DNA of 64,000 nt from Saccharibacillus nicotianae (GTDB lineage: Bacteria; Bacillota; Bacilli; Paenibacillales; Paenibacillaceae). Location of the stretch: positions 1,302,001 to 1,366,000 of the forward strand of contig NZ_JBHUGF010000010.1 of the NCBI RefSeq assembly GCF_042681745.1, in the 5' to 3' direction. Positions 17,039 to 25,230 of this stretch are shown piece by piece. Within the stretch, counting starts at the first letter, position 1. Every line of letters begins with the position of its first letter. Under the pieces are notes generated by a model. That model ran no database searches. It was not told the DNA's origin and saw nothing but the letters and a program-made list of their open reading frames with translations. Made by a program: the position numbers and the translations under genes.

Positions 17039-17785
17039 ATGAAATATGCTTCTAAAACAGTTATCGTAACAGGTGCCGCCAAAGGTATCGGTAAAGCCGT
17101 AGCCGAAAGTTATGCCGCAGAAGGGGCTACCGTATTTCTAACAGACACGTTAGAGTCTGAAGGTGCTTCAGCCGCCGCTACTATTCGTGAAAGTGGTGGA
17201 CAGGCGCATTTTTTACCTTGTGATGTACGTAGTGAACAAGATGTGATCGATACTATTCAGGAGATTGTAAATACAACCGGACAGATTGATGTAGTCATTA
17301 ACAATGCGGGAGTATCTCGCTGGAAATCGCCGTATGAATTAAGTCTGGATGAGTGGGACGATGTAATGAATACCAATGTAAGAGCATGTTTCTTGGTATC
17401 TCGCGAAGCTGCTAAAGTGATGCGTGATCATGAGGGTGGTTCGATCGTTAACATTTCCTCAACGCGTGCTCATATGTCTGAGCCTAACTCTGAAGCTTAT
17501 GCGGCTTCTAAAGGCGGTATTACAGCGATCACGCATGCTTTATCCGTATCGCTAGGGCCTGATCATATTACTGTTAATGCGATTAGCCCTGGCTGGATCG
17601 AGACAGGCGATTATAGTGCTTTGACCAAAGAAGATCACGCGCAACATCCTGCTGGACGTGTAGGTACACCTCAAGATGTAGCAAGAACCTGTTTATTTTT
17701 AACTGATCCCGAAAATTCTTTTATCACAGGGGCAGAATTAATCGTCGATGGTGGCATGACGCGCAAAATGATCTATGTCGAATAG
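17039..17785 (+). CDS. SDR family NAD(P)-dependent oxidoreductase
   Basis: 248 residues from the ATG at 17039, with AAAAGGGG upstream. Classical short-chain dehydrogenase: cofactor motif TGAAKGIGKAV, NNAG, the catalytic Ser in VNISSTRA, YAASK (Tyr/Lys) and SPGWIETGDY. The C-terminus (FITGAELIVDGGMTRKMIYVE) is that of glucose 1-dehydrogenase/3-oxoacyl-ACP reductase-like SDRs. Cytoplasmic. The substrate cannot be inferred. It is alone on its transcript, converging on the SsuD-like gene with a shared terminator. Confidence 0.9.
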   Translation: MKYASKTVIVTGAAKGIGKAVAESYAAEGATVFLTDTLESEGASAAATIRESGGQAHFLPCDVRSEQDVIDTIQEIVNTTGQIDVVINNAGVSRWKSPYELSLDEWDDVMNTNVRACFLVSREAAKVMRDHEGGSIVNISSTRAHMSEPNSEAYAASKGGITAITHALSVSLGPDHITVNAISPGWIETGDYSALTKEDHAQHPAGRVGTPQDVARTCLFLTDPENSFITGAELIVDGGMTRKMIYVE

Positions 17786-17807
17786 AACATAGTATAATGC
17801 ACATAAC

Positions 17808-17843
17808 AAAAAGAGATGCGATATATTCGCACCTCTTTTTTTT
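17808..17843. terminator. Bidirectional terminator
   Basis: AAAAAGAG-TGCGA pairs with TCGCA-CTCTTTTT across one mismatch, with T runs on both strands, between the convergent SDR and SsuD-like genes. Confidence 0.82.
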
Positions 17844-17963
17844 GTATATACAATTTGTTGAATTTGTATCGTAATGTATCTATTGGTAGGCATGTATAAA
17901 TCAGCTTCAAATATAACTCAAGCTCAAGCCCAAGCCCAATTCCAATAGAATGATCACGTGCTA

Positions 17964-19157
17964 TTAATTAGAAGTCACTAGACGCTTGCTCCATTTTTCT
18001 TTGAACAAAGGTAGTGTACTTTCACCAAAAATCTGTGCTTCTTCTAAGTGAGGATAGCTGGATAGAATAAAAGAAGTGATTCCAATCTCTGCATATTCGA
18101 TTAGACGATCTGAGACTTGATCCGGTGTACCGACAAACATCAAAGCTCCGCCTGAACGAAGATTAGATAATCCTGCCCAAAGGTTAGGGCCAACTATGAA
18201 ATCGTTTTGAGCGGCTGCATCTCGAATCTGATTTTGACGAGTCTGACCTGTAGCCCCTGTCTGGCTAAATGAAGCTTTGGCACGTTCAATCGTTTCTGGA
18301 TCGATATCTTTGATCAGATCACGTGCAGCTTGCCATGCTTCTTCTTCAGTATCACGAACTAGAACCTGGGCACGCATACCGATCCGAAGAGGGCGTACTT
18401 CGCCATGTTCTTGTGCATAATCTGCTTGAGCTTGCTTGAGTTCTTCCACTTGTTCCCGAATCATCTCAAGCGGTTCACCCCACATTAGAAATACATCTGA
18501 ATACGCCGCACCAACTGATTTTGCCATAGCTGAACTGCCGCCAAAGTAGATAGGAAGTGTTGGTTTTTGAACTGTAGCAGGGCGACTTGTACCGCCTTTT
18601 AATTCATAGTATTCTCCTTTGAAATCCACTTTGTGATTGGATACAGAAGAGCGATTGGAACTTCCAAACTCTGTTGAAGAAAGACCAGCAGCTTGTTCCC
18701 ACACGCTTTTCATAATATGCACATATTCACGAGTACGTGCATATTTCTCATCATGAGCACGAGCAAGTGGATCGCCCAATTCTTCTAGATCATCAGGAGA
18801 ACTGCCAGTCACGATATTGATACGTGCTCGTCCACCGGATAAATTATCTAGCGCCGCTGCCATACGTGCTGCTAATACAGGAGCTATCAATCCCGGGCGC
18901 AGAGCGACAAGAGGCTTGAGTGTACGAGTTGCGCCAATAATTGCTGATCCAACTACCCATGAATCCAGACATGCACCACCTGTTGGAATCAAAGCAAATT
19001 CAAATCCTGCTTTTTCAGCGGTCTGGGCAACATTTGTTAAATATTCAAGTGTTGGAGGGCGCTCCGATTCTTGTCCAAAACGTGTTCCATCTCCCATTGT
19101 AGGTAAAAACCAGCCAAATTCGACTTCATCCCGTTGAATATGATCAGATGTTGACAT
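17964..19157 (-). CDS. LLM-class flavin-dependent monooxygenase, alkanesulfonate monooxygenase (SsuD)-like
   Basis: 397 residues in the bacterial-luciferase-like TIM-barrel family. VEFGWFLPTMGDG, AEKAGFEFALIPTG, LVALRPGLIAPVLAARMAAA, GGRARINIVTGSS and the late block GTPDQVSDRLIEYAEIG are characteristic of SsuD-type enzymes, which use FMNH2 and oxygen to release sulfite from alkanesulfonates. A flavin reductase (SsuE) and SsuABC transporter are absent here, so either they lie elsewhere or the substrate differs. AAAGGAGAT precedes the start at 19157. Confidence 0.88.
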   Translation of the reverse strand: MSTSDHIQRDEVEFGWFLPTMGDGTRFGQESERPPTLEYLTNVAQTAEKAGFEFALIPTGGACLDSWVVGSAIIGATRTLKPLVALRPGLIAPVLAARMAAALDNLSGGRARINIVTGSSPDDLEELGDPLARAHDEKYARTREYVHIMKSVWEQAAGLSSTEFGSSNRSSVSNHKVDFKGEYYELKGGTSRPATVQKPTLPIYFGGSSAMAKSVGAAYSDVFLMWGEPLEMIREQVEELKQAQADYAQEHGEVRPLRIGMRAQVLVRDTEEEAWQAARDLIKDIDPETIERAKASFSQTGATGQTRQNQIRDAAAQNDFIVGPNLWAGLSNLRSGGALMFVGTPDQVSDRLIEYAEIGITSFILSSYPHLEEAQIFGESTLPLFKEKWSKRLVTSN

Positions 19158-19408
19158 AATACTATCTCCTTTAAAAAGTCATCTATATTTTGAATACGTC
19201 ATTTATCATTGTCACTAATAAACTAATCCGACAAGCATACTTGGTATAAATGATACTAGCATTTCCGGTATAGTGTGTCAAATGATTTTGAGTAGTAGTC
19301 TATGTATGTTTGGTGGTGAAAGAGTGTCGCTTGAGTTAAGATAGAAACCAAAGCATCCGGCATGATTACCAGCATTTTATTAATCATATGTATAAAGGAG
19401 ATCTACCC

Positions 19409-19873
19409 ATGAGTACTGATATCCAGCAACAAAATCAGTTAAGTATAGGAGAAGTAGCCGAACGTTCAGGATTAAGTGTCCATTCTCTTCGCTTTTATGA
19501 ACGAGAAGGATTGTTACTATCTACACGAATCGCAAGAGACGAAGGAGGACGGAGACGCTATAGTGAAGTAGATGTAGAATGGTTATATATTTGCACACGA
19601 CTGCGCGCTTCTGGTATGCCTATTGCTCAGATTCGTCGTTTTGCTGAACTTGTACGTATGGGCTCTGGCAATGAACATGAACGCTTGGAGATTTTGAAAG
19701 AACATCAACAGCGTGTGGTTAGTCAGATGGAACATTTAAATGACTGCTTGGAAGTGATTACGCTCAAAACAAATATATATGAAAATTATTTAAATCGTAA
19801 TGAACCGGAGCAGACATGGGAAAATAAAAATCTGAACTGTGCCAATACAGATACTGATAACTTATCTAAGTAA
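19409..19873 (+). CDS. MerR family transcriptional regulator
   Basis: 154 residues from the ATG at 19409 behind AAAGGAG. An N-terminal winged helix-turn-helix (LSIGEVAERSGLSVHSLRFYEREGLL, then GGRRRYSEVDVEWLYICTRLRASGMPI) is followed by a coiled-coil dimer helix (EHQQRVVSQMEHLNDCLEVITLKTNIY). The pattern fits the aldehyde/electrophile-responsive AdhR/NmlR-like group; a Cys (NDCLEV) lies in the coiled coil. It is followed by an SDR gene whose promoter carries a classical MerR operator, so this is almost certainly its activator. Confidence 0.92.
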   Translation: MSTDIQQQNQLSIGEVAERSGLSVHSLRFYEREGLLLSTRIARDEGGRRRYSEVDVEWLYICTRLRASGMPIAQIRRFAELVRMGSGNEHERLEILKEHQQRVVSQMEHLNDCLEVITLKTNIYENYLNRNEPEQTWENKNLNCANTDTDNLSK

Positions 19874-19915
19874 TATAGAGTACCAAATAAAATTACATTT
19901 TCGATAAAATCAGAC

Positions 19916-19946
19916 TTGACCTAGAGTGAACTCTAGCTTGTACAGT
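19916..19946 (+). promoter_or_regulatory. MerR-type promoter/operator of the downstream SDR gene
   Basis: -35 TTGACC (19916-19921) and -10 TACAGT (19941-19946) are separated by 19 bp, the over-long spacer of MerR-activated promoters. At the -35 side of the spacer is the perfect palindrome CTAGAGT-GA-ACTCTAG (19921-19936). MerR-family activators twist such spacers to allow transcription. Confidence 0.85.
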
Positions 19947-19979
19947 AATAGTATCACCTATGAAAAGGAGAGAAATAAT

Positions 19980-20951
19980 ATGGAACATGCTTACACACAA
20001 ACACCACAACACAAGATCAATTCTGGATTTGGACATGATAGTACGGCGAGTGAGGTATTACAAGGTATCGATCTTACAGGTAAATTTGCTTTAGTTACCG
20101 GTGGATATTCTGGTCTGGGACTTGAGACAACACGTGCGCTTGTACAAGCAGGCGCTTCGGTTATCGTGCCCGCTCGTCGCCCTGACGTAGCACAAGAAGC
20201 TTTGAAAGGATTAGAACATGTAGAAGTAGATGAGCTTGATTTGTCTGATCTGGATAGTGTGCGTGCATTTGCAGGTCGCCTTGTAGAGAGCGGACGCAGT
20301 ATTGATCTGGCTATTCTAAATGCAGGTGTCATGGCTTGTCCTGAGACTCGAGTAGGGCCGGGATGGGAATTACAATTTGCTACTAATCATTTAGGGCATT
20401 TTACATTGATTAATTTGATCTGGCCTTTACTTACAGCAGGTGACGGCGCAAGAGTCGTAGCAACTTCATCGGCAGGGCATCATATTTCTCCAATCCGTTG
20501 GGATAATATTAATTTTGATGGTAATTATCAGAAATTTGAAGCGTATGGACAAGCCAAAACAGCTAATGCGCTATTTGCAGTCGAATTGGACAGACGTGGT
20601 AGTGAACAAGGAGTACGTGCCTTTTCTGTTCATCCCGGAGGTATCTTAACACCATTGCAACGTCATTTGCCGAAAGAAGAAATGGTTGCTTTGAAATGGA
20701 TAGATGAAGATGGAAATGGAATCAATTCTGCTTTCAAAACGCCAGAGCAAGGGGCAGCGACTCAACTATGGGCTGCAACTTCTCCACAGTTAGAAGGTAA
20801 AGGTGGCGTATACTGTGAAGATTGTGATATTGCTGAACCGGCTGTGGAAGGTGTACCTTCTGTCGGTGTAAAAGAATATGCAGTCGATTCTGAGCAAGCC
20901 AAACGTCTATGGGACTTATCGGTACAGCTAACTGGAGCATCTATCTCATAA
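19980..20951 (+). CDS. SDR family oxidoreductase (retinol-dehydrogenase-like)
   Basis: 323 residues from the ATG at 19980 behind AAAAGGAG; the alternative in-frame GTG at 19926 lies inside the operator. It has the TGGYSGLGLETTRAL cofactor loop, LAILNAGVM (NAG), FATNHLGHF, catalytic Ser in VATSSAGHH, and YGQAKTAN with the YxxxK pair. Length and blocks match the light-dependent-protochlorophyllide/retinol-dehydrogenase-like SDR branch. It probably detoxifies a reactive carbonyl compound under control of the upstream MerR protein (inference from operator and neighbour). Confidence 0.9.
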   Translation: MEHAYTQTPQHKINSGFGHDSTASEVLQGIDLTGKFALVTGGYSGLGLETTRALVQAGASVIVPARRPDVAQEALKGLEHVEVDELDLSDLDSVRAFAGRLVESGRSIDLAILNAGVMACPETRVGPGWELQFATNHLGHFTLINLIWPLLTAGDGARVVATSSAGHHISPIRWDNINFDGNYQKFEAYGQAKTANALFAVELDRRGSEQGVRAFSVHPGGILTPLQRHLPKEEMVALKWIDEDGNGINSAFKTPEQGAATQLWAATSPQLEGKGGVYCEDCDIAEPAVEGVPSVGVKEYAVDSEQAKRLWDLSVQLTGASIS

Positions 20952-20983
20952 AAAAGTAGATCAATATAATATCAATATAGAAG

Positions 20984-21025
20984 AAGGTATATCTCTTAGA
21001 ATCGATACAGAGAGATACCTTTTTT
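20984..21025 (+). terminator. Rho-independent terminator
   Basis: AAGGTAT-CTCT pairs with AGAGATACCTT with a two-base bulge, followed by TTTTTT. It ends the SDR gene. Confidence 0.75.
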
Positions 21026-21146
21026 CTATTTCTATCACCGAAATATAGACATCTCAAGTCAAATATACGATTGGAGCGATACATAAAAGGGTAATATTAA
21101 GGGTTAGCATATCTAACAATTTTCTACTATTGGGAGGAATGTAATC

Positions 21147-21557
21147 ATGTTGACTCAACCTTATCGTCCTGTCGCTTATCGAACTGAGCACAGCTTGGCT
21201 GGCATGGAACCTATTCCGACTCAAATGAATAATCCAACTTTATCTACTTATCGCGAACCTAATCGTTTAAATACTCGTGCTACGGATTTGTCATTACATC
21301 AGAAGTTACAAAATAATCTTGGCAAACATGGAATGTTCTATATGATTCCTAGTCGTGAGGTTATGCATAGTGATTATCGTGGTCTTTTAGAAGCTACCGG
21401 GGAAGATCATATTGTTATTCGTGATCTGAATACAGGGCTTCGACATGTATTGCCGTTGACTTCACTGGATTATGCCGTATTTACAGAACCGAATGGTGCA
21501 TATACCCATATTTCTGGACAAAATCCTTCTATTCATGCACCATCCACACGTATGTAA
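21147..21557 (+). CDS. GerQ-like spore coat protein
   Basis: 136 residues, cytoplasmic, with a TTGGGAGGAATG ribosome site. The C-terminal half (GMFYMIPSREVMHSDYRG, LEATGEDHIVIRDLNTG, HVLPLTSLDYAVFTEP) follows the pattern of GerQ/YwdL coat proteins, where the corresponding region reads roughly YRG-I-E-AGRDHI--SDP-TG-RYLLP--YLDYI-F. GerQ is a spore coat protein needed for cortex hydrolase localisation and is cross-linked by transglutaminase. The N-terminal half is Pro/Asn/Thr-rich and lacks the long Gln/Lys-rich repeats. Identity is moderate, so this is a family-level call. No clear sigma-K or sigma-E promoter was recognised. Confidence 0.6.
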   Translation: MLTQPYRPVAYRTEHSLAGMEPIPTQMNNPTLSTYREPNRLNTRATDLSLHQKLQNNLGKHGMFYMIPSREVMHSDYRGLLEATGEDHIVIRDLNTGLRHVLPLTSLDYAVFTEPNGAYTHISGQNPSIHAPSTRM

Positions 21558-21592
21558 CTGTAGACAAATCACTCACTATAATACTATAAAAG

Positions 21593-21639
21593 AAGCGCCA
21601 GTTCAGTGGTTGAGCTCAACCGTTGAACTGGCGCTTTTT
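21593..21639. terminator. Long bidirectional terminator
   Basis: A 44-base near-perfect palindrome centred on GAGCTC (AAGCGCCAGTTCA... matched by ...TGAACTGGCGCTT) with T runs on both strands. It separates the convergent GerQ-like and solute-binding-protein genes. Confidence 0.9.
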
Positions 21640-21695
21640 ATCTACTTTTAGCTTTTGGTATACGTGTTATTTTTGATTTATAGATCAGCTATTAT

Positions 21696-23084
21696 TTAAG
21701 GATTAACACTGTCGTTATAATCTTTCAATTTCTGTGTGATCTGCGCAGCGGCATCACTTAGAGCAGCTTGTGGTTGTTTGGAACCATTAAGAGCTTCTTC
21801 GATTGCTGTCTCTGTAAGTTGACGTGCTTCTGTGAAGATACCCATTACAGCACCTTGAGTCGCTGGATCGATTTTGGTATTGTGCAATTGATCAACAGCA
21901 GTCTCGAATTGCGGATATTTCTTCATATTTTCTTTAACCAAATCTTCATTATAAGCAGCTTTGGTAATTGGGAAGTAGCCTGTATTTACATGCCAGTAAG
22001 CTTGTTGTTCAGGCTCTGCTAAGAACTTGATAAATTTCCAAGCAGCTTGTTGTTCCGCAGCAGGCTTATCATTCATAATCCATAGGCTTGCACCACCGAT
22101 TACAACGCCACCTTTACCGATATCACTAGAAGACACTTTAGGTAGTGGAGCTGTTCCGACTTCAAATTTACCTTCTGTTGAGCTAATCAATCCACGAAGA
22201 GAAGCTGTACTATCCATCGTTACTGCAACTTGACCCGCAGCAAATGCTTTTTTCGTATCGTCTGTTTTGCGACCTAGATTCAACATGTATTTCTCATCAA
22301 TTAGCTTTTTCCACCATGTTAAAAATTTAACGCCAGGCTCAGAACCCAATTGAGATTCTGTTGCAAGTGCTGTACGTCCATTATCGTTATTTAACAATGT
22401 AGCGTCTTGACTAGCAAACATTTGCTCCATTAACCAACCGTAGATCGGCAATGACATCCCTGTTTGTCCATCTTTAGTTAAAGCTTTAGCCGCTGCTTCC
22501 CATTCATCCAAAGTTTTAGGAGGATTTTCAGGATCAAGACCAGCTTTTTTGAATGCATCTTTGTTATAGTAGAAAATTGGATTAGATGTGTTAAAAGGCA
22601 TAGAGTACAATTGATTATCAAATGTATAGTATTTCAAAATATTCGGTTCAAATTGAGAAGTATCAAATTTATCTGCATCGATAAATTGTTGCATCGGTGT
22701 GATCGCTTGAGAATCGATCATATAACGTGTACCGACATCATACGTTTGAATCATGGTAGGGCCGCTACCTGATCCCATCGATGTTTTGAATTTGTTAATA
22801 CTTGCATCGTAGTCGCCCTGGAAAATAGCTTCTACTTGAACATCTTTTTGCGAATCGTTGAATTTTTTCACTAATTCATCGACTACTTTATTCAAATCGC
22901 CACTCATCGAATGCCACCAGACTATTTTTACAGGACCGGAAGAAGTCTCGCTAGCTGCATCAGCAGTTGTACCTGTAGATGCTGTAGAACCTGTTGTACT
23001 TTGACCTCCACCACAAGCTGCCAGGAATAAAAATAGGCATAAACTAAGCAAACTCCATGTTTGACGCGAACGATTGATTTTCAT
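21696..23084 (-). CDS. ABC transporter extracellular solute-binding protein (UgpB-like)
   Basis: 462 residues from the ATG at 23084; an ATG at 23114 overlaps the ribosome site and is less likely. A lipoprotein signal ends at LAACGGG. Family-1 binding-protein features match UgpB in several places: WWHSMSGDLNKVVDELV, YNKDAFKKAGLDPENPP, VIGGASLWIMNDKPAA and HVNTGYFPITKAAYNE. The likely ligand is sn-glycerol-3-phosphate or its diesters, although a sugar is possible. Last gene of a three-gene operon with two permeases; no ATPase gene is present. Confidence 0.88.
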   Translation of the reverse strand: MKINRSRQTWSLLSLCLFLFLAACGGGQSTTGSTASTGTTADAASETSSGPVKIVWWHSMSGDLNKVVDELVKKFNDSQKDVQVEAIFQGDYDASINKFKTSMGSGSGPTMIQTYDVGTRYMIDSQAITPMQQFIDADKFDTSQFEPNILKYYTFDNQLYSMPFNTSNPIFYYNKDAFKKAGLDPENPPKTLDEWEAAAKALTKDGQTGMSLPIYGWLMEQMFASQDATLLNNDNGRTALATESQLGSEPGVKFLTWWKKLIDEKYMLNLGRKTDDTKKAFAAGQVAVTMDSTASLRGLISSTEGKFEVGTAPLPKVSSSDIGKGGVVIGGASLWIMNDKPAAEQQAAWKFIKFLAEPEQQAYWHVNTGYFPITKAAYNEDLVKENMKKYPQFETAVDQLHNTKIDPATQGAVMGIFTEARQLTETAIEEALNGSKQPQAALSDAAAQITQKLKDYNDSVNP

Positions 23085-23138
23085 TTCTTTTCGTATTCTC
23101 CTTTTGGTTGACAAAATTTTGAATAGATAATCTATGAG

Positions 23139-23963
23139 TTAGCCCTTCAGTGCACCTGCTGTTAGACCGCCTACAAGGCGACCCAGACCCACAGCGAGAA
23201 GAACAAGAGAAGGGAGCATCACCAACACAATACCAGCCATCACGACATTCCATGCAGTCACATCTGCAAACTGCAACATGCTGATCCCAATTTGCACTGT
23301 ACGCATACTTTCACTATTGGTAATCAATAGCGGCCACAGATACATATTCCAATGATTGAGGAAAGAATAGATACCCAGTGTAGCCAGACCTGGCATCGAT
23401 AACGGCACAGCCAGTGAAGCGAAAATACGAATATGTCCGCACCCATCAATACGAGCAGCTTCCATTAATTCTTTAGGTAATTGTAAGAAAAATTGACGCA
23501 TTAAAAATGTACCAAAAGCAGTCGCAAGAAAAGGAACGGTTAGTCCTTGATAAGAATCTAACCAGCCCCAGCTACGAACAGTTAGATAATTGGGAATCAC
23601 AGTCACTTCCCACGGGATCATCATGGTAGCCATAAATATACCGAATAAGATTTTACGACCCGGAAATCGTAGAAAAGCAAACGCATAAGCAGCCATACAG
23701 GATGTAATCAAATTACCGACTGTAATAATACTGCTTGTCACAAAGCTATTAACAATAAAGCGAATAATCGGAATATTGTTCATTACCGTTATAAAATTAT
23801 CGATATTGATGCCTGATGGCAAAAATCGTGGCGGATATGTAGCTGATTCAGATTCAGTCATAAATGAGTTCGAAACTGCAATCCAAAAAGGTAAAAGGAT
23901 AAGTACCGCAGCTACAATCATAAAGAAGTAAGCTATCCCTGTGCGCATTAGACCCTGTCTCAT
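23139..23963 (-). CDS. ABC transporter permease (UgpE/MalG-like)
   Basis: 274 residues, six membrane helices. The EAA loop that contacts the ATPase is present (ELMEAARIDGCGHIRIFASLAVPLSMP). The N-terminus (GIAYFFMIVAAVLILLPFWIAVSNSF) and ATMMIPWEVTVIPNYL are typical of the MalG/UgpE half of carbohydrate-type importers. Its start overlaps the stop of the upstream permease by four bases (ATGA), so the pair is translationally coupled. The solute-binding gene follows after 54 bases. Confidence 0.9.
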   Translation of the reverse strand: MRQGLMRTGIAYFFMIVAAVLILLPFWIAVSNSFMTESESATYPPRFLPSGINIDNFITVMNNIPIIRFIVNSFVTSSIITVGNLITSCMAAYAFAFLRFPGRKILFGIFMATMMIPWEVTVIPNYLTVRSWGWLDSYQGLTVPFLATAFGTFLMRQFFLQLPKELMEAARIDGCGHIRIFASLAVPLSMPGLATLGIYSFLNHWNMYLWPLLITNSESMRTVQIGISMLQFADVTAWNVVMAGIVLVMLPSLVLLAVGLGRLVGGLTAGALKG

Positions 23964-24955
23964 TGGTAATGCACCTTCTTTTCACCGAATTTGAACTGAA
24001 TAAGCGTTAAGATCAAGATCATAACGAATAATACCAATGCTTGTGCGCTACCTGTGCCAAAGCGGAAATTCATAAACGCATCTTGATACAGATTGTAGAC
24101 AATAACATTCGTACTGTTCATCGGGCCACCTTTAGTCAGAATATTGATCTGTCCAAATGCTTGAAATGAACCAATCATCGACGTCACACTAGCAAAGAAA
24201 ATTGTAGGCGAGATCAGTGGTAACGTAAGCTGAACAAAAGTACGGGTTGGACTTGCTCCATCCATACGTGCACTTTCATAAATATCTTCAGGTACACCTT
24301 CCATGCCACCAAGTAGCAGAATGAATAAGAAGCCTAGATTCATCCAGATCGTCATAATCGAGATCGAGATCAATGCCCAGTTCGGATCAGTTAACCAGTT
24401 AATCGTTGGTAATCCAGCTACACTAAGAAAATAATTTAACGTTCCAAGTGTAGGATGAAAAAGAACCATCCAGATGACTGAACCTGTACTAACCGATATC
24501 GCAAGCGGTAGAGCGAAAATAAAGCGGAAGATGCGGCTACCTTTTAGACGGCTCCGGCAAAAGGCAGCTAAAATCAATGCTAGGATCAATGTTGTCGGTA
24601 CAGTAAACAACATAAATTGAGTAGTTACCCACAAACTGCTGAGAAATGTATCGGAAGTAAATAAATTCGTGAAATTTTTAAACCCTACAAATTTGGCAAC
24701 ATCTCCACGCGGTGTAGTGGAATGTAGGCTGAGATACACCGATTTAGCCAGCGGGTAAAAAAGAAATATACCGAACAGCAATATAGAAGGAGCTAAAAAT
24801 AAAGCTGCCAGCATATATTCATTCCAGCGGCGGGTCTGACGGGGATAACGCACGATAGAACGAGTTTTTCGAACCGAACGTTTCATTGATAATCCAGACG
24901 TTTTATCCAAGTTAACACTTACCTCACTTTCATCATTTGCTTCCCTTTTGATCAT
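23960..24955 (-). CDS. ABC transporter permease (UgpA/MalF-like)
   Basis: 331 residues. A basic N-terminal tail (about 45 residues) precedes six membrane helices. The EAA motif is DIYESARMDGASPTRTFVQLTLPLI, and WNEYMLAALFLAPSILLFGIFLFYP is the usual first helix of UgpA-type permeases. First gene of the operon. Neither the ATG at 24955 nor that at 24886 has a convincing ribosome site; the longer form is kept. No ATPase gene is linked; CUT1 systems in this group commonly share an MsmX-type ATPase encoded elsewhere (family knowledge). Confidence 0.88.
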   Translation of the reverse strand: MIKREANDESEVSVNLDKTSGLSMKRSVRKTRSIVRYPRQTRRWNEYMLAALFLAPSILLFGIFLFYPLAKSVYLSLHSTTPRGDVAKFVGFKNFTNLFTSDTFLSSLWVTTQFMLFTVPTTLILALILAAFCRSRLKGSRIFRFIFALPLAISVSTGSVIWMVLFHPTLGTLNYFLSVAGLPTINWLTDPNWALISISIMTIWMNLGFLFILLLGGMEGVPEDIYESARMDGASPTRTFVQLTLPLISPTIFFASVTSMIGSFQAFGQINILTKGGPMNSTNVIVYNLYQDAFMNFRFGTGSAQALVLFVMILILTLIQFKFGEKKVHYQ

Positions 24956-25040
24956 CTTGCTACGTGGTTCAGTATAAATACAGGATGTTAAGAGAAATGA
25001 TTATCTATGTAAAAGATTTGTAATGAGATGAATAGAGCAT

Positions 25041-25068
25041 TTGACGGGAGGGTTTGAGACGATATAAT
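25041..25068 (+). promoter_or_regulatory. Sigma-A promoter of the CorC/HlyC-type gene
   Basis: TTGACG (25041-25046), a 16-bp spacer and TATAAT (25063-25068). Transcription would start near 25075, giving a leader of about 150 bases before the TTG start at 25228. Confidence 0.7.
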
Positions 25069-25129
25069 AAAGTAAGGAACATGTATAATCATACATAACT
25101 AAAAGAAGGGAGTGAGGACACTTGGGAAA

Positions 25130-25186
25130 ATGACGGTGCATGTGATGTGGCGGCAAATTCAAAAAACAAATATACGAAGGAGGTGA
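25130..25186 (+). CDS. Putative 18-residue leader peptide
   Basis: ATG at 25130, sequence MTVHVMWRQIQKTNIRRR, stop TGA at 25184-25186. The last codons (CGA AGG AGG TGA) are themselves the ribosome-binding site of the downstream gene, so ribosomes finishing the peptide would cover it. A GTG at 25112 would add six residues. The purine-rich sequence before the ATG is only a moderate ribosome site. Translation is inferred from the layout, not shown. Confidence 0.35.
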   Translation: MTVHVMWRQIQKTNIRRR

Positions 25187-25230
25187 ACCCGTAGCTGTCT
25201 ATCAATTGGACAGTACGGGATATACACTTG
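25177..25230 (+). promoter_or_regulatory. Shine-Dalgarno site bridged to a TTG start by a hairpin
   Basis: AAGGAGGTGA (25177-25186) is a near-complete complement of the 16S rRNA 3' end but lies over 40 bases before the TTG at 25228. Between them CCCGTA (25188-25193) pairs with TACGGG (25214-25219) and CTGTC (25195-25199) with GACAG (25209-25213), with one bulged G and a 9-base loop. Folding removes 32 bases and brings the site to about 12 bases from the start. Confidence 0.65.

Noticed and set aside
17901..17945. Short CAAGCC/CAAGCT tandem hexamers
   Set aside because: Only a few imperfect units at the end of the SsuD-like region; too short to call a repeat array.
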